Origin: Asterias rubens
Taxonomy: Eukaryota; Echinodermata; Asteroidea; Forcipulatida; Asteriidae
Assembly (NCBI RefSeq): GCF_902459465.1
Contig: NC_047082.1
Location: 10,414,545 to 10,478,544 of the forward strand
Direction of reading: 5' to 3'
DNA: 64,000 nucleotides
Part shown: piece by piece, positions 49,201-59,726 of the stretch
Position numbering within the stretch: position 1 is the first letter of the stretch
Layout of the letters: each line of letters opens with the position of its first letter
Notes under the pieces: generated by a model
Told to the model about the DNA's origin: nothing
The model's input: only the letters and a program-made list of their open reading frames with translations
Database searches by the model: none
Translations under genes and position numbers: made by a program

Positions 49201-52200
49201 TATTCTTTCTCATAGTTTGGGTACTGCGTCTAGTCCGCTGAGCCTCCTATCCGCAAGAAATTATGGTAAATGGATACCTGCGAGGGTAGAGGTTGATATT
49301 GTGTCACAAAGCCTTCGTTCAAGCAGCGCCTTGCAACTCACTGTCCCCCGCTGCCGCACCAGTCACCCTTGGGGAGATCGGTCCTTTTCATATGCTGCTC
49401 CCAAACTCTGGAACAATCTACCCCTTGAAATTCGTCAGTCTTCTTCATTGACTGTATTTAAATCCTGCTTTAAAACCCACCTGTTTTCCTCACGTTTTTG
49501 TGATTAATTTGTTGTTCTTTTCTTTTCTTTCTTTTCTTTTGGTTAGTGCGCCATGAGCGCCAGTCATGGCGGATACCGGCGCCTTATAAATTTTCATTAT
49601 TATTATTATTATTATGAAAAAACCACTAGCGCCATACGGCAGCTCAGGGCTGTATACTACCCCATGGAGCTGTGGAAAGATTAATGGAACAATATGTGCC
49701 CATTGACCAGGGTACTAATGTAGAAGCAAATTGACACGGCTATTGTGAAATGCACTACATTATTATTATGATGTAAAAGATGATCCCGGGTCTTACCTGC
49801 TCTGATTTTTACAGCCTGCGGTGTAAGCCTTCTGTGAATATTCTCCATTAACACCTTCAACGTCGCTTCATCAAGATTGCATTCATCGAGCACCGCTGGG
49901 TCACTGGAGATTGAGGACAAAGGTTAAAGGTTATCAAGGGCTACCCAAATAAGGGTCGCTGAGTGATCTTGAACAGGGTGGGCATGGTGGAGTTCAAATA
50001 ATGCACACATTTAGCGTTTACATAGCTGAGGCCTTGAAATCAAGCATCTGAAAGCACACAACTTCATGCAACAAGGGTGTTTTTTCATCCACTAATCTCT
50101 CACAACTTTGACAACCAATTGAGTTCAAATTTTCACAGGTTAGTTATTTTGTGCGTAAATTGAGATACACCACGAGAGAAGACTGGTCTTTGACAATTAC
50201 CAAAGGGTGTCCAGTGTCTTTAAGTTTATTCTAGCACTCACCTAACCGAGGCTTTGAAAGCGTCATATCCTCCGTAGCCAGGTCGCTGGTACTTCCGGTC
50301 AAAGTGCCATGCTGTCTTTGTGTACAACTCTTCAAGTAGCTCATCACTCTCATACTTGAGGATTTCTCCGACGTGTCTCAAGATGCTGTTGACCTGCGAT
50401 ACAAATGATAACAAACCACAAAACCATGTGGAATCAATCAGTTAGTGCTACGTGTATCTGTTGTCATAGTATCCACTGCAGGGCAGAATAATGTGGAAGT
50501 GTTGTGGCCAAGCGGTTAAGAGCACGGAATTCAAACTCTTGTGTTTCTGATCAGCAGAGTGTTTGTTTGAATCCCCCAGGCGTGACACTTTAGTGTCCTT
50601 AAGCATTGCTTTAACCTTCGGATAGGACGTAAAGCCGTTGGTCCCGTGTGTTGTGAAACGTACGTAAAAGAAACCAGTGCACTATACGAAAAGAGAAGGG
50701 GTTCGGCTTTATACTATCAACCTGCTTTAGGCTTATAACCAAAAATTGTTATTGCCATTAATTTGATATCCAAACGTTCAAGAGTACATGCTTGCTGAGA
50801 TTAAAACAAACAAATCTTGACTACTCACTGTTTTGGCTTTTGCGAATTTTTCTTCACATTTGGAGATTTCTTCTGTTGACACTCTTCTTTTGGATAAATC
50901 AATATAACCTTGTTGACAAAAACAACAATAATAACAACAACATTAAACACTAACATTTAACACTCATTATTAGCATTTATATATGTTTGTATCAGTTTTG
51001 TAGCTAGACCAATTTTAATGGTGGGCTCCAATTCCACTTTAGTAGTCCACCAAGGGGGAGCAGTTCAACAAAATTATTCATGTTTAGGTATTGGGTATTG
51101 GGCAATCATTGCTGATTTGCAAACTGGGGGAAATGAGAGTGCTTGGCGAATTTTGTTAGTTCAAACCGGCAGGTACTGATCCTTCACGGAGGCAATAAAG
51201 GCGATTGGCTAAATGCCCCCTGGCCATTGCCTTGGTGCCCTTGAAATGCTCCAGTAGAAATTAACAATTTCCTCATAGGGTGCCTATAGACCTTTATCAC
51301 GCTGTCACCATCTTGGTCATAATCCCTGTTTCCAGCAACAGTAATGAATGCTAAACATTCGTTGCGCATGGCACCAGACTATTATTTTGTCCGGCCTCAG
51401 TTTGGTTACAATGAGTTGGAATGGAGTAACATTAAGATGACAACACCGTGATAAAGGTCTATAACAAGGAGAAAATGCCATGGTTTTTTTCATTTGTTAA
51501 TTTTTTATGCAAGTCGCCAGACACACAAGGCCTGAAGGCCACTTCAAGGTGTGGGCTACAATTATTTTTTGTCCAGAGGCCGTTGCCACCTACTCCTAGG
51601 GCTGAAACAGGGTTACCCCTTTTACAGTCCATACGGATGTAGGCTTGGGTATCATCAATTCGAAACCTAGCCGGTAGAGCAGAAAGCAATACCTCCCCAA
51701 TTTTATGTAGCAAGTGTCACCACCGGGATCCGAACCCTCACTCTGCTGATCCAACACCAGAGCTTGAATCCGGTGCTCTTAACCGCTCAGCCATGACACG
51801 CCCTTGCCCTTTCAAAAACAAGGCAAACAGACGAGAACCCACCTTTGTCCTTATCCACACGAATGACCACCACGCATTCGTTCCTACCGACACGGATCAG
51901 CTTGTTGATCGAGCGGATACGCCTCCTGGACAACTCACTCAAAAGGATCATGCCCTCAATGTTGTTATACTCCAGTAGGTGAACGTAGGCTCCCATCTCC
52001 GCAATTGATCGGACATTGACCATCACGACTTCCTCAGCCTCGGGAAAGTGCTGCTCGTAGAATCGACACGACAACGGCATGACTGTAGTTGTGCTTCTTT
52101 GTCTTTTTCTGAAATGATTTCACAAACAAATTTTGGTTATACATACATTGTTGTGTTTATATAATTAAAAAAAATTAAAAAGGAAGGGAAAGAAACCATA

Positions 52201-52346
52201 TTTTCATAATTGATAATTAATAAAAAATAATATAATAATAACGGCCTGCCTCTCACCCTTAGATCACAACCTGACATTTCTTCAATCAAATCTAATCTCA
52301 AACTTACCTCTTCAGTCAAGCCACCATTAATTTGTCCCTTGGTCAT
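46210..52346 (-). CDS. EIF2S1: Translation initiation factor eIF2 subunit alpha (7 coding exons plus 5' UTR exon)
   Basis: eIF2-alpha is part of the ternary complex that brings initiator tRNA to the 40S subunit; phosphorylation of Ser51 by PERK, GCN2, PKR or HRI lowers translation. Coding runs 52080 to 46210: exons 52080-51843, 50908-50829, 50393-50242, 49903-49797, 48948-48851, 46770-46627 and 46347-46210, in phase, 318 residues (human 315). The S1/OB domain starts [20 protein letters not shown], with the kinase-target loop [20 protein letters not shown]. The helical and alpha/beta domains follow ([50 protein letters not shown]) and the acidic tail ends GMGDDADE. A 5' UTR exon ending with GAGGTAAGT at 52308 is inferred because CTACAG stands 2 bp before the start codon. 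It contains an ATG at 52346. Possible poly(A) signal on the - strand at 45488-45483. Confidence 0.96.
46968..47185. mobile_element. Inverted-repeat element with CTGGGTGCGTT ends (EIF2S1 intron 6)
   Basis: Left CTGGGTGCGTTCCTGACAAG, right CTTATCAAACGCACCCAG; inner arms GGGCCAGCCCCAAG region. A TGACGTCA octamer lies at 47102-47109. Confidence 0.75.
47465..47620. mobile_element. Inverted-repeat element with GCTACGGCTA ends (EIF2S1 intron 6)
   Basis: CTGAATTAGCGGCTACAGCT and ...CCGTAGCCGCCAATTCGG are inverse copies. A related single arm is at about 965-1010 (CCTGAATTAGTGGCTAC). Confidence 0.7.
47640..47890 (-). mobile_element. tRNA-Leu-like SINE, type 1 (EIF2S1 intron 6)
   Basis: TAGCACCATGTAATGG tail side, TTCTTTTACATGCATTACAC, GACCTGGAATCCAACCCACA (decayed B box) and CTCTGCTGAACAGAAACACC. 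Sense relative to EIF2S1. Confidence 0.77.
48075..48581. mobile_element. Family H TTAA-flanked foldback (EIF2S1 intron 6)
   Basis: 507 bp with ends AGTCACCTGGAAATGG and ATTTCCAGGTGACT, TTAA outside both (48071-48074, 48582-48585). The interior is a second, tighter palindrome of about 190 bp (ACGTCAAATGAGGCAGACTT / AGTCTGCCTCGATTGACGT). Two TGACGTCA octamers at 48239 and 48422. Confidence 0.87.
48620..48805. mobile_element. Family I foldback with GCGAATGCGA arms (EIF2S1 intron 6)
   Basis: Left GGCCCCTTTTCATACTTCCT, right AGAAAGTATGAACCGGGCTT. Two TGACGTCA octamers at 48666 and 48751. It ends about 45 bp from the exon 48851-48948 donor. Confidence 0.82.
49215..49620 (+). mobile_element. Non-LTR retrotransposon 3' end (EIF2S1 intron 5)
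   Basis: The frame ending at 49507 reads [20 protein letters not shown] then [20 protein letters not shown], the typical C-terminus of LINE reverse-transcriptase ORFs. It is followed by a GCGCC-containing 3' UTR and an (ATT)n tail at 49597-49614. 5'-truncated and antisense to EIF2S1. Confidence 0.85.
50035..50222 (-). mobile_element. Family A element, partial (EIF2S1 intron 4)
   Basis: From GAAATCAAGCATCTGAAAGC to GTGTCCAGTGTCTTTAA; ends about 20 bp from exon 50242. Confidence 0.8.
50497..50720 (+). mobile_element. tRNA-Leu-like SINE, type 1, best head (EIF2S1 intron 3)
   Basis: GTGGCCAAGCGGTTAAGAGC (A box), a long variable-arm region, GTTTGTTTGAATCCC (B box), then GGACGTAAAGCCGTTGGTCC. The long variable arm and the A box argue for a tRNA-Leu ancestor. 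Confidence 0.82.
51285..51463. mobile_element. TA-flanked element with TAGACCTTTATCACG ends
   Basis: Terminal inverted repeats TAGACCTTTATCACG and CGTGATAAAGGTCTA with TA on both sides, as in Tc1/mariner-type MITEs. Inserted into family F. Confidence 0.82.
51482..51800 (-). mobile_element. SINE, type 2, reverse, inserted into family F
   Basis: Full organisation on the - strand: tRNA-like head (GTGTCATGGCTGAGCGG, B box GGTTCGGATCCC), GGGGAGGTATTGCTTTCTGC, TGATACCCAAGCCTACATCC and ACACCTTGAAGTGGCCTTCA, then an A/T-rich tail. Confidence 0.85.
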
Positions 52347-52357
52347 ATTTTAGCGTG

Positions 52358-52580
52358 AGTACCAGCCTATTGAACTGACGAACTGCCGAGCCGCGGACTA
52401 AACCATTCAGTAAAAGGGGTGTTACAAGGCTGTGCTGCAGTGCGTGCAAGCTATGCATGACTGGCGGGTATTGTAAATGGACAGCGCCCACGCACTGCCC
52501 TGTATGCAACACCCCTTTCACAGAATGGTTTAGTTCGACTCGGCCGCAGCTCGGCAGTACGTCGATGTAGGTGCCTGTGT
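52358..52580. mobile_element. Foldback directly upstream of EIF2S1
   Basis: Arms of about 75 bp: GAACTGCCGAGCCGCGGACT and AAGGGGTGTTACAAGGC on the left, the inverse CAACACCCCTTTCACAGA and CGCAGCTCGGCAGTACGTC on the right. It begins about 10 bp upstream of the inferred 5' UTR exon, so it overlaps the likely EIF2S1 core promoter. Transposon or promoter-borne cruciform; the class is unresolved. Confidence 0.72.
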
Positions 52581-52942
52581 GTACAGTGCTTCATGACCAA
52601 AAATATAAAGCGTTGAGCATTGAGGAGTCAAAAGACGTGCGAAGCGGCAGAAAAACAACAATGAAGTCGGGCAGAAAATGGCATTGTTTGAAAATGTTTA
52701 TTAATTTCACTCAACAAAAAGGCAATGCAACCATTATGAATGTATATTGAGTGTGTGTGGAAAGTTTTGGTTGTTTAGTACAAAGGAAACTTCAGTTATT
52801 GGTGGCTAATGGTCGTAAAACTTTCATAGCGTTAAGGATGCCCAAAATATTAGACCCCTATTAAATATAAGGCTCCCCTGCTCACACTAGGGGAGCCTTT
52901 TATTTCATAAAATTATATATAGTTTTTAAATTCTAGAAGGGA

Positions 52943-53045
52943 ATTTTCACTCATTTTTACAAAAAGGGATATCTCATCGAGGTAAATAAGATACTATTAT
53001 TTCATAACAAATGAAAAAGTGGTGGCGCCATAAGCAAACTTTTCC
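52943..53045 (+). mobile_element. Family D foldback, copy 6, left arm missing
   Basis: Begins at TTTTCACTCATTTTTACAAA and ends GGTGGCGCCATAAGCAAACT. About 860 bp upstream of the EIF2S1 start codon. A second scrap of the arm follows at 53048-53070. Confidence 0.8.
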
Positions 53046-53191
53046 CTAAAAATGAGTGAAAAAGTGGTCTTCAATCATCATCATGCGACCATTGAACACA
53101 ATCCCATTCATTCCATTTTGACAAGATTCAAGACATCTGCGGTCGCGGACAGTTCTTATCTAATCTCTAACTAACTTCATCGACTTAATTT

Positions 53192-53602
53192 AAAGGCAGT
53201 GGACACTATTTGTACGTAATTACTCAAAATATTTATTAGCATAAAACCTTTCTTGGTGACGTGTAATGGGGAGAGGTTGATGGTATAAAACATTGTAAAA
53301 GACAGCTCCCTCTGAAGTGCCATAGTTTTCGGGAAAAAAGTAATTTTCCACGAATTTGATTTCGAGAGCTCAGATTCCAGAATCAGATTTAGAACTTGAG
53401 GTCTCGAAATCAACCATCTAAACGCACACAACTTCGTGCGACAAGGGTGTTTTTTTCTTTCATTATTATCTCGCAAGTTCGATGACCAATTGAGCTCAAA
53501 TTTTCACAGGTTTGTTATTTTATGCATATGTTGAGATACACCAACTGTGAAGGCTAGTCTTTGACAATTACCAATACTCAATAGTGTCCACTGCCTTTAT
53601 TT
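53192..53602 (-). mobile_element. Family A element, reverse, full length
   Basis: GGCAGTGGACACTATTTG to AATAGTGTCCACTGCC, with small duplications at both ends. Confidence 0.88.
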
Positions 53603-54762
53603 TATTTAAAATACAAATTTTATCTAGTAAAATATCGAATTCAAAATGAAGACAAACTAACTCCAAGGCAATTACCAATAAAGTTACACATCTCACCTTT
53701 AAAATAAATCTCCTGGATGGCTCAAAAACTAGAGAATCTGTGATGGAACTGAGGCATGGGAGATATAAAAGTGATATTTCTCTGCCGACAATTTCCACCC
53801 CATACGAAGTCTGATGCAACCCGTGCAATATGCTTTCCGTAAAATTAACGCTACACATGGTTGGTCATGTCCCCCAATTCTAAAAGAGATAATGTATGCT
53901 GTCTTAAGAGGGGATCAGACTAGATTGTTCACGTTCGAGTCGATGGGGGCGCCCTTTCAAATATGTGGCTCACTCTGCCTGCAAAGCCATTTTTTTTACT
54001 CAAAGTTTTTTTTACGACCGTCACTTACTAACAACCCGGAAACAGCAAAAAGTACCCCCCCCCCCAATAAAAAAAAAGGGGAACATAGTCTGAAAGCCAA
54101 CCCAGATGATCAAAAAGCAAGATATTTCACTTTTGGTAAAAGTCAAGTATAAACGGTAAATCAACTTGCAAAGGGGGAATTCACACTATGCTTATGGTGT
54201 CAGGACCCTGGCGTACCTTTCTCGAACACTTCGTACCCTAGTAGTTTTAGTTCAGTGTGTGCTGAATTGAGCCGTTCGTGAATTTTGTTTTTTCCCGAAA
54301 AAAATAGAAAGAAAAGAAAAGGGCGATGGGGGAAACTCTTTTAAGAGTTTACAATCAATAAAAAAAAAACTTGCGTGTACCACCATATTATGTATAAAAT
54401 CTCTAGTGTTGGCTCTGAGGTGGTTTGGTACGTCACAGAGCAATATCCAAACAGTACGGTACCCACTTGAACTAGATCAGATTGGACTAGGAATGTCGAA
54501 TTTCTTACTTTTCACTCCACTCTCTAAACTTTGCATGTTCAACTATTATTTTCTGTTCTTTCTTTTTACAAGTTTCAAAGCTTTGACCTTTTTTTCTAGA
54601 CGCAGCTTCGAACTCTTTTTGCAACTGATGTTAATACAGATTAGCCTTTATCCACAAAACAGAAAAAGGGGTTAGATAATTTATTTTTTAGTCCTGGAAG
54701 ACTCAGCGGCAAGATATGGCAATGTATTGGTAACCACTAGTTATGGAACATAAACGGCACCA

Positions 54763-55134
54763 TTTAAGTTGGTATTTGTCAAAGACAAGTCTTCTTACTT
54801 GGTGTATCTCAACATATGCATAAAATAACAAACCTTTGAAAATTTGAGCTCAATTGGTCGTCAAAGTTGCGAGATGAACTATGAAAGAAAAAACACCCTT
54901 GTCACACGAAGTTGTGTGCTTTCAGATGCTCGACTTCGAGACGTCAAATTCTAATTCTGAGGTCTCGTAATCAAATTTGTGGAAAATCACTTCTTTCTCG
55001 AAAACTACATCACTTCAGAGGGAGCCGTTTCTCACACTGTTTTATACTGTCAACCTCACCCCATTACCCGTTACCAATACGGTTTTATGCTAATAATATT
55101 TTGAGTATTCTTACCAAAATTGTCCACTGCCTTT
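54763..55134 (+). mobile_element. Family A element, left end decayed
   Basis: Recognisable from TTGGTATTTGTCAAAGAC; right end ATTGTCCACTGCCTTTAA joins the next copy at a single TTAA. Confidence 0.85.
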
Positions 55135-55523
55135 AAAGACAGTGGACACTATTGGTAATTTGTCAAAGACCAGTCTTCTCACTTGGTGTAGCTCAACATA
55201 CATAAAATAACCAACCTGTGAAAATTTGATCTCAATCGGTCGTCGAAGCTGCGAGATAATAATAAAAGAAAAAACACCCTTGTCACACGAAGTTGTGTGC
55301 TTTTAGATGCTTGATTTCGAGACCTCAAATTCTAAACTTGAGGTCTCGAAATCAAATTCGTGGAAAATTACTTCTTTCTCGAGAACTAAGTCACTTCAGA
55401 GGGAGCCGTTTCTCACAATGTTTTATACCATCAACCTCTCCCCATTACTCGTTACCAAGTAAGGTTTAATGATAATATAATAATTATTTTGAGTCATTAC
55501 CAATAGTGTCCACATGCCTTTAA
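55135..55523 (+). mobile_element. Family A element, tandem to the previous copy
   Basis: GACAGTGGACACTATTGG to CAATAGTGTCCACATGCC. The two direct copies share one TTTAAA between them. Confidence 0.88.
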
Positions 55524-56099
55524 AATGCTATGACGAATTTAAAGTTTGCAAAGTTGACTCTTGAATTAGCAGTCAAATTTAATTATTCCCCATCACAAAG
55601 GAATTTTGCGCTTCGCTTACCACGCAGGCAATTTAGTTAGCTCCGTTTCTTCAGCAGAAGTTCGGATGAAGGGACCTTATGGTGAATTGCACACTTTCAA
55701 GTAAAAACACTTCATTGCTAGGCAACAGCAGCGGACAAACAACGCAAGCCGTGTCCAGAGTTGGTTAAATTTGCCCTTGAAGTAGGCCTATTATTCCCTT
55801 CTACCACACAACAAGTTGCTTCGTTTCTCCAGCAGATTGTATACTGAGTTAACTAGGAATCATGCTAGTTTTCTAATTAAATCAAATTCATGGTTAAAAG
55901 CACACTATAAGACAAAAACAAATTCGTTTCTAGGCAACAGCAGCGGGTAAACAACGTCACAATTATCCTGTTAATTTTCAGGTCAAAAGGCCGAGACTTC
56001 ACTTGTTGGGTAATAGATCCGTTTATATCATCATCAGAGAGTGGTGGTTGCAGTATTGCAGTATTAACTCCATAATAAGATTTGAGGCATTGCATGGTG

Positions 56100-56270
56100 A
56101 GGTATAATAATTATATCAATTGTATCTACTTGCCAGGTAGAGTTTGTTCTCTTGTTTGATTCTACTGCCGCGGAGTAGATAATCGGAGGTTCGGGAGACT
56201 TCTCAGTTCTGAAAAGAACTGTCCTACTTTTTAACTATTACCAGGGCGGATGGTATAGAAAATAGACTGT
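56100..56270 (+). repeat. Dispersed repeat with GAAAAGAACTGTC words
   Basis: CTACTTGCCAGGTAGAGTTT, GTTCGGGAGACTTCTCAGTT and TCTGAAAAGAACTGTCC match 33670-33960 read in reverse. Class unknown. Confidence 0.6.
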
Positions 56271-56782
56271 ACTACTACTCTAGCTTACAGGATCGTAATT
56301 AACTGTACTGCCGCAGAGTCAGTTCTTAAATTGGTTTCAACGTTTCGACTAGCTTTCTCTAGTCATCGTCAGGAGACTGACTCCGTTGAACAATTTCTTC
56401 GTGCTTTGCATTGTGTCCGTCTTGGTTATTCCTGATGAAGCTGTGTGTTTTCCTGGATGGTTGACATTGCAAGATTTCTGCCACAGAAAGATAAAGCGTT
56501 CCGGACTTGTCAATTTTCGAAAGTAGAATAAGCTGTGATCAATGTACATTTGAACGTTTTCTTTCATCCATTAGCGAATGTTCGATGTTTAATCACTGAC
56601 GCGGCCAATGATACTTTTACAAAACACCATACAAAGCAGTTTTGTTCTCGCGTATGAACCAAGACAAGTGACTTATCTGAGTGACGCTACGAACAGAAAA
56701 TGCCACTAAATGTTATAGGCCTACATTTCTAGAACACGAACAACTTTCACTACCAAAACAATAACATAATATTGGAATAAAA

Positions 56783-57530
56783 ATGCCACTGTCTAGTTTT
56801 AGCGAGATTATTGTTGCTGTGATTCTGGTGGTCAGCATCTTACGGGCACTCCAAGCAGCGTGTCCTCCCGGCTGGTTGAATCGGCAAGACTCCTGCTACA
56901 TCTTACTGCCTCAGAAGATGAATTGGTTCGATGCTAAGAAGGCTTGTGACCGGCCCGGAGTTAGTCTTGTTTTCCCGAACTCGATTGAAGAACACATCTA
57001 TTTATGGGAAGAAATGAGTACATGGATGAAAGAATTAGGCGCCAACAGTTCAGACGATCTGCAGCTGTGGATCAATTGCTACAGAACTGATGAAGAGCCT
57101 TACATATGCTCGGGCTATGAGGGAACTTCGAGTTTCAGAAATTGGGACAGCACCGAACCAACCAATGATCCCATCGAGGACTGCGTCAGAATGGCAGGCA
57201 ATTATGAAAGCAACTGGGGAAATAAGGTGTGCCATGTCAAGTATTTTTGCCGCTTGTGAAATGTCGGGTTTTGCGTACGATTGCCGTCAGCCAAGCCGCC
57301 GTTACATTCACGTACCACAACAGTGTCTGCTCAACCATCAGATCAAGAGCTATCCGGTCAAGGAGTCCATTGGATGTGGTCTTGCGTGCTGGGCGGAGCC
57401 TCTTTGCCGCTCCTTCAATCTCTTGAAGCAAGTTAAAAACATGACGAGCTGTCAGCTCAACCATGCCAGTCGCATGGAGGCAGACGCCTCTGATATCAAC
57501 GAGGAGAACTGTTACTTCTATGAACCGTAA
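56783..57530 (+). CDS. Secreted C-type lectin + PAN/apple domain protein, interrupted by a one-base frameshift
   Basis: Single-exon gene. Frame 1 (56783-57259) has a hydrophobic signal sequence (IIVAVILVVSILRALQAA) and a C-type lectin domain: CPPGWLNRQDSCY, WFDAKKACDRPG, LQLWINCYRTDEEPYICSG, NWDSTEPTNDPIEDCVRM, NWGNKVCHVKYFC. The Ca-site motifs are atypical (EPT and WGN rather than EPN and WND), so sugar binding is uncertain. The frame stops at 57259, but a second frame continues to 57530 with a PAN/apple-like cysteine pattern (DCRQPSRRYI, CLLNHQIKSYPV, GCGLACWAEPLCRSFNLL, SCQLNHASRM, ENCYFYEP). The shift falls at the T5 run 57244-57248; one T fewer would join the two domains. Either a recent pseudogene or allele, or an assembly error. 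Ligand recognition or immunity is the likely role, by family only. Confidence 0.83.
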
Positions 57531-57755
57531 GATGTTTAGATCATCGCGACGCATCACGTCTTGAAACTGTTTCAATCCTTACTAAAGGAGAACTGTTACT
57601 TCTATGAGCCGTAAGATGTTCAGATCGTTGCGACGCATCACGTCTTGAAACTGTTTCAATCCTGACTCGAGGAGAACTGTTACTTCTATGAGCCGTAAGA
57701 TGTTCAAATCACTGCGATGCATCACGTCTTGAAACTGTTTTAATCCTGACTCCAG
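57503..57755 (+). repeat. Three tandem 84-bp copies spanning the lectin gene 3' end
   Basis: Copies start with GGAGAACTGTTACTTCTATG at 57503, 57587 and 57671. Each carries the last codons (NCYFYEP), the stop codon and the first 3' UTR bases (GCATCACGTCTTGAAACTGT). Only copy 1 is translated in the present arrangement. Confidence 0.93.
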
Positions 57756-58180
57756 GCGTACTTGAAACTGTGATACTTACTGACAAGTCATTTTCTAGAC
57801 ATTTCATACAAGATTTGAAATACATCTTCTTCTTTTTTTACTGTTCTCATGACGTTGAACCTCTACGGTTCGAACCAGTAAGACAGAATTGTTGAGTGTT
57901 TTGATTCAGTTCTAGATCGATGTAAAAATGTGTAGATGAATTGAGAGATATTGCAACTTTAATAACCTTTTTTTATGAATGACTGATGAGTTCATGATCA
58001 ACCAACATTTTACTTTGCACAAACATACTTCATCAAACCTGTGCATATCCTTATCAAATTCAAGATCTTCGGTCTTACTGGACCAAAAGACAGCTAAAAA
58101 ATCAACCAATCCCATTGACGGGTTTTGTTTTGAAGCACGTACATTGTTTATTGATCCTCAACAAATTAAAATCATTTTAA

Positions 58181-58573
58181 AGGCAGTGGACACTATTGGT
58201 AATTACTCAAAATAATTATCATCATAAAACCTCATTTGGTAACAAGTATTGGGGAGAGGTTGATAGTATAAAACATTGTGAGAAACGGCTCCCTCTGAAG
58301 TGACGTATTTTTCGAGAAATAAGTAATTTTCCAATCATTTGATTTCGAGACCTCAGATTTAGAATTTGAGGGCTCGAAATCAAGCATCTGAAAGCATACA
58401 ACTTCATGTGACCATGGTGCGACATAGGTGTTTTAGTCTGTCATTAATATCTCGCAACTTCGACGACCTATTGAGCTCACATTTTCACAGGCTTGTTATA
58501 TTATGCAAATGTTGAGATACACAAAGAGAGATGGCTGGTCTTTGACAATTACCAATAGTGTCCATTGTCTTTA
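58181..58573 (-). mobile_element. Family A element, reverse, full length
   Basis: GGCAGTGGACACTATTGG to CCAATAGTGTCCATTGTC; shares its right-hand TTTAAA with the next element. Confidence 0.9.
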
Positions 58574-58963
58574 AAGGAACACGTTGCCTTGGACCGGTCG
58601 AGTTGGTCTTTGAAAAGCGTTTGAAACCGCTTGTTGTGACATGCATATGGTTAGAAAGATGTTTTAAAAGTAGAATACAATGATCCACACAAATATGCCT
58701 CGAAATTGCACGGTTTTCCTTTTACCTCGTCGACAAGCTCGGTCGGCCATTTATGGGAGTCAAATTTTTGACTCCCATAAATGGCCGACCGTGTAATAGT
58801 TCGCAAAGTAAAACGAAAACCACGCAATTTCGAGGCAAATCTGTGTAGATCAATGTATTCTACTTTTACAACATCTTTCTAACCATACGCATTTTATAAA
58901 CAACGGTTACAAACGCTTTTCAAAGACCAACTCGACCGGTCCAAGGCAACGTGTTCCTTTAAG
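58574..58963. mobile_element. Family B foldback, best copy
   Basis: Almost perfect palindrome: AAGGAACACGTTGCCTTGGA to CCAAGGCAACGTGTTCCTT, centre GGGAGTCAAATTTTTGACTC. About 390 bp, bounded by TTTAAA on the left and TTTAAG on the right. Confidence 0.92.
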
Positions 58964-59726
58964 CTCAAAACCATTAGTCTTTATCGTTTCCAACATTTCG
59001 TTTGCAAGAATTAAAGCTAAATTAACAGTAATTGCAGAACTATTTCATTGTAGGCGTAGCTTGGTCTTTCGGGAACCGTCAGACGCGGTATCAATGATGT
59101 CAATCATTGAGAGTGTTTTTTGTCAGAAATAACAACACAATGGATATCTCTGCCAAGCATCCATCAAACTGTGTTTAGATGCTGAGCCATCGATACCATC
59201 AGGTAAGATTGTGTTGCTTATCCAGCCTTGACTATCATAATGGAGTGATGTCTTCCAAATTTGAAACTGATTAAAGGCAAAGAGCGGCGATCTGTGCATG
59301 TAAGATACATGACAATAATTACTTGCTCTTTGATACAATTAGAAAAGTCATCGTCAACGAATGAACACCCAAGAGAGGGCGTTATTTGTAGATTTTAAGA
59401 GCCATATATACATGCCTTTCTGAGTATATACTTTTTAAAACTTAAAAGTATTCTCAACTATTCCGAGAAGTTTACCATTTTGTTCACAAGTTCCAAAGCC
59501 TTTCTTAGAGTAGGTTTGAGCTCAAAGTCTTGTTGAAAATGAAGTCCAAAAATATTGGCCTGACCCAAAAGAATATGGGTTAGATATTTTCCTTCTATAA
59601 AGTTCAGTGATGTGGCTTTGTAACCGCGTCACTCGTGATGCCTAGAAGACTTAGTGGTACAATAGCATTGGCATAGAGGAAAGACATTGGTAACCAGTAG
59701 TTATGAAACGGGAACTGCTCCATTTA

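Larger units (their letters stand above)
51172..51829 (+). mobile_element. Family F element split by two later insertions (EIF2S1 intron 2)
   Basis: Family F pieces lie at 51172-51284 (ends ATAGGGTGCC), 51464-51480 (GAGAAAATGCC) and 51801-51829 (CCCTTGCCCTTTC), in the order of intact copies. Between them are a TA-flanked element and a reverse SINE. The last piece ends 14 bp from the exon 51843 donor. Confidence 0.85.
52581..56782. other. Intergenic between EIF2S1 and the lectin gene
   Basis: No gene recognised. It holds a partial family D copy (52943), family A copies (53192, 54763, 55135), a TTTATAT/C-tract region near 54050, and a repeat with GAAAAGAACTGTC words at 56100-56270. The rest looks unique and AT-rich. 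Confidence 0.65.

Noticed and set aside
50497-50590. tRNA-Leu gene
   Set aside because: Good A and B boxes, but the acceptor stem does not pair and a SINE body follows; the same structure recurs in other copies.
53814-54152. 112-residue frame in the intergenic region
   Set aside because: It contains a C-tract and poly-A (PPPNKKKG) and has no family resemblance.
57090-57530. Independent 146-residue gene starting at 57090
   Set aside because: Its first 50 codons overlap the lectin domain out of frame; only the part after 57245 has the cysteine pattern, so it is the displaced 3' half of the lectin gene.
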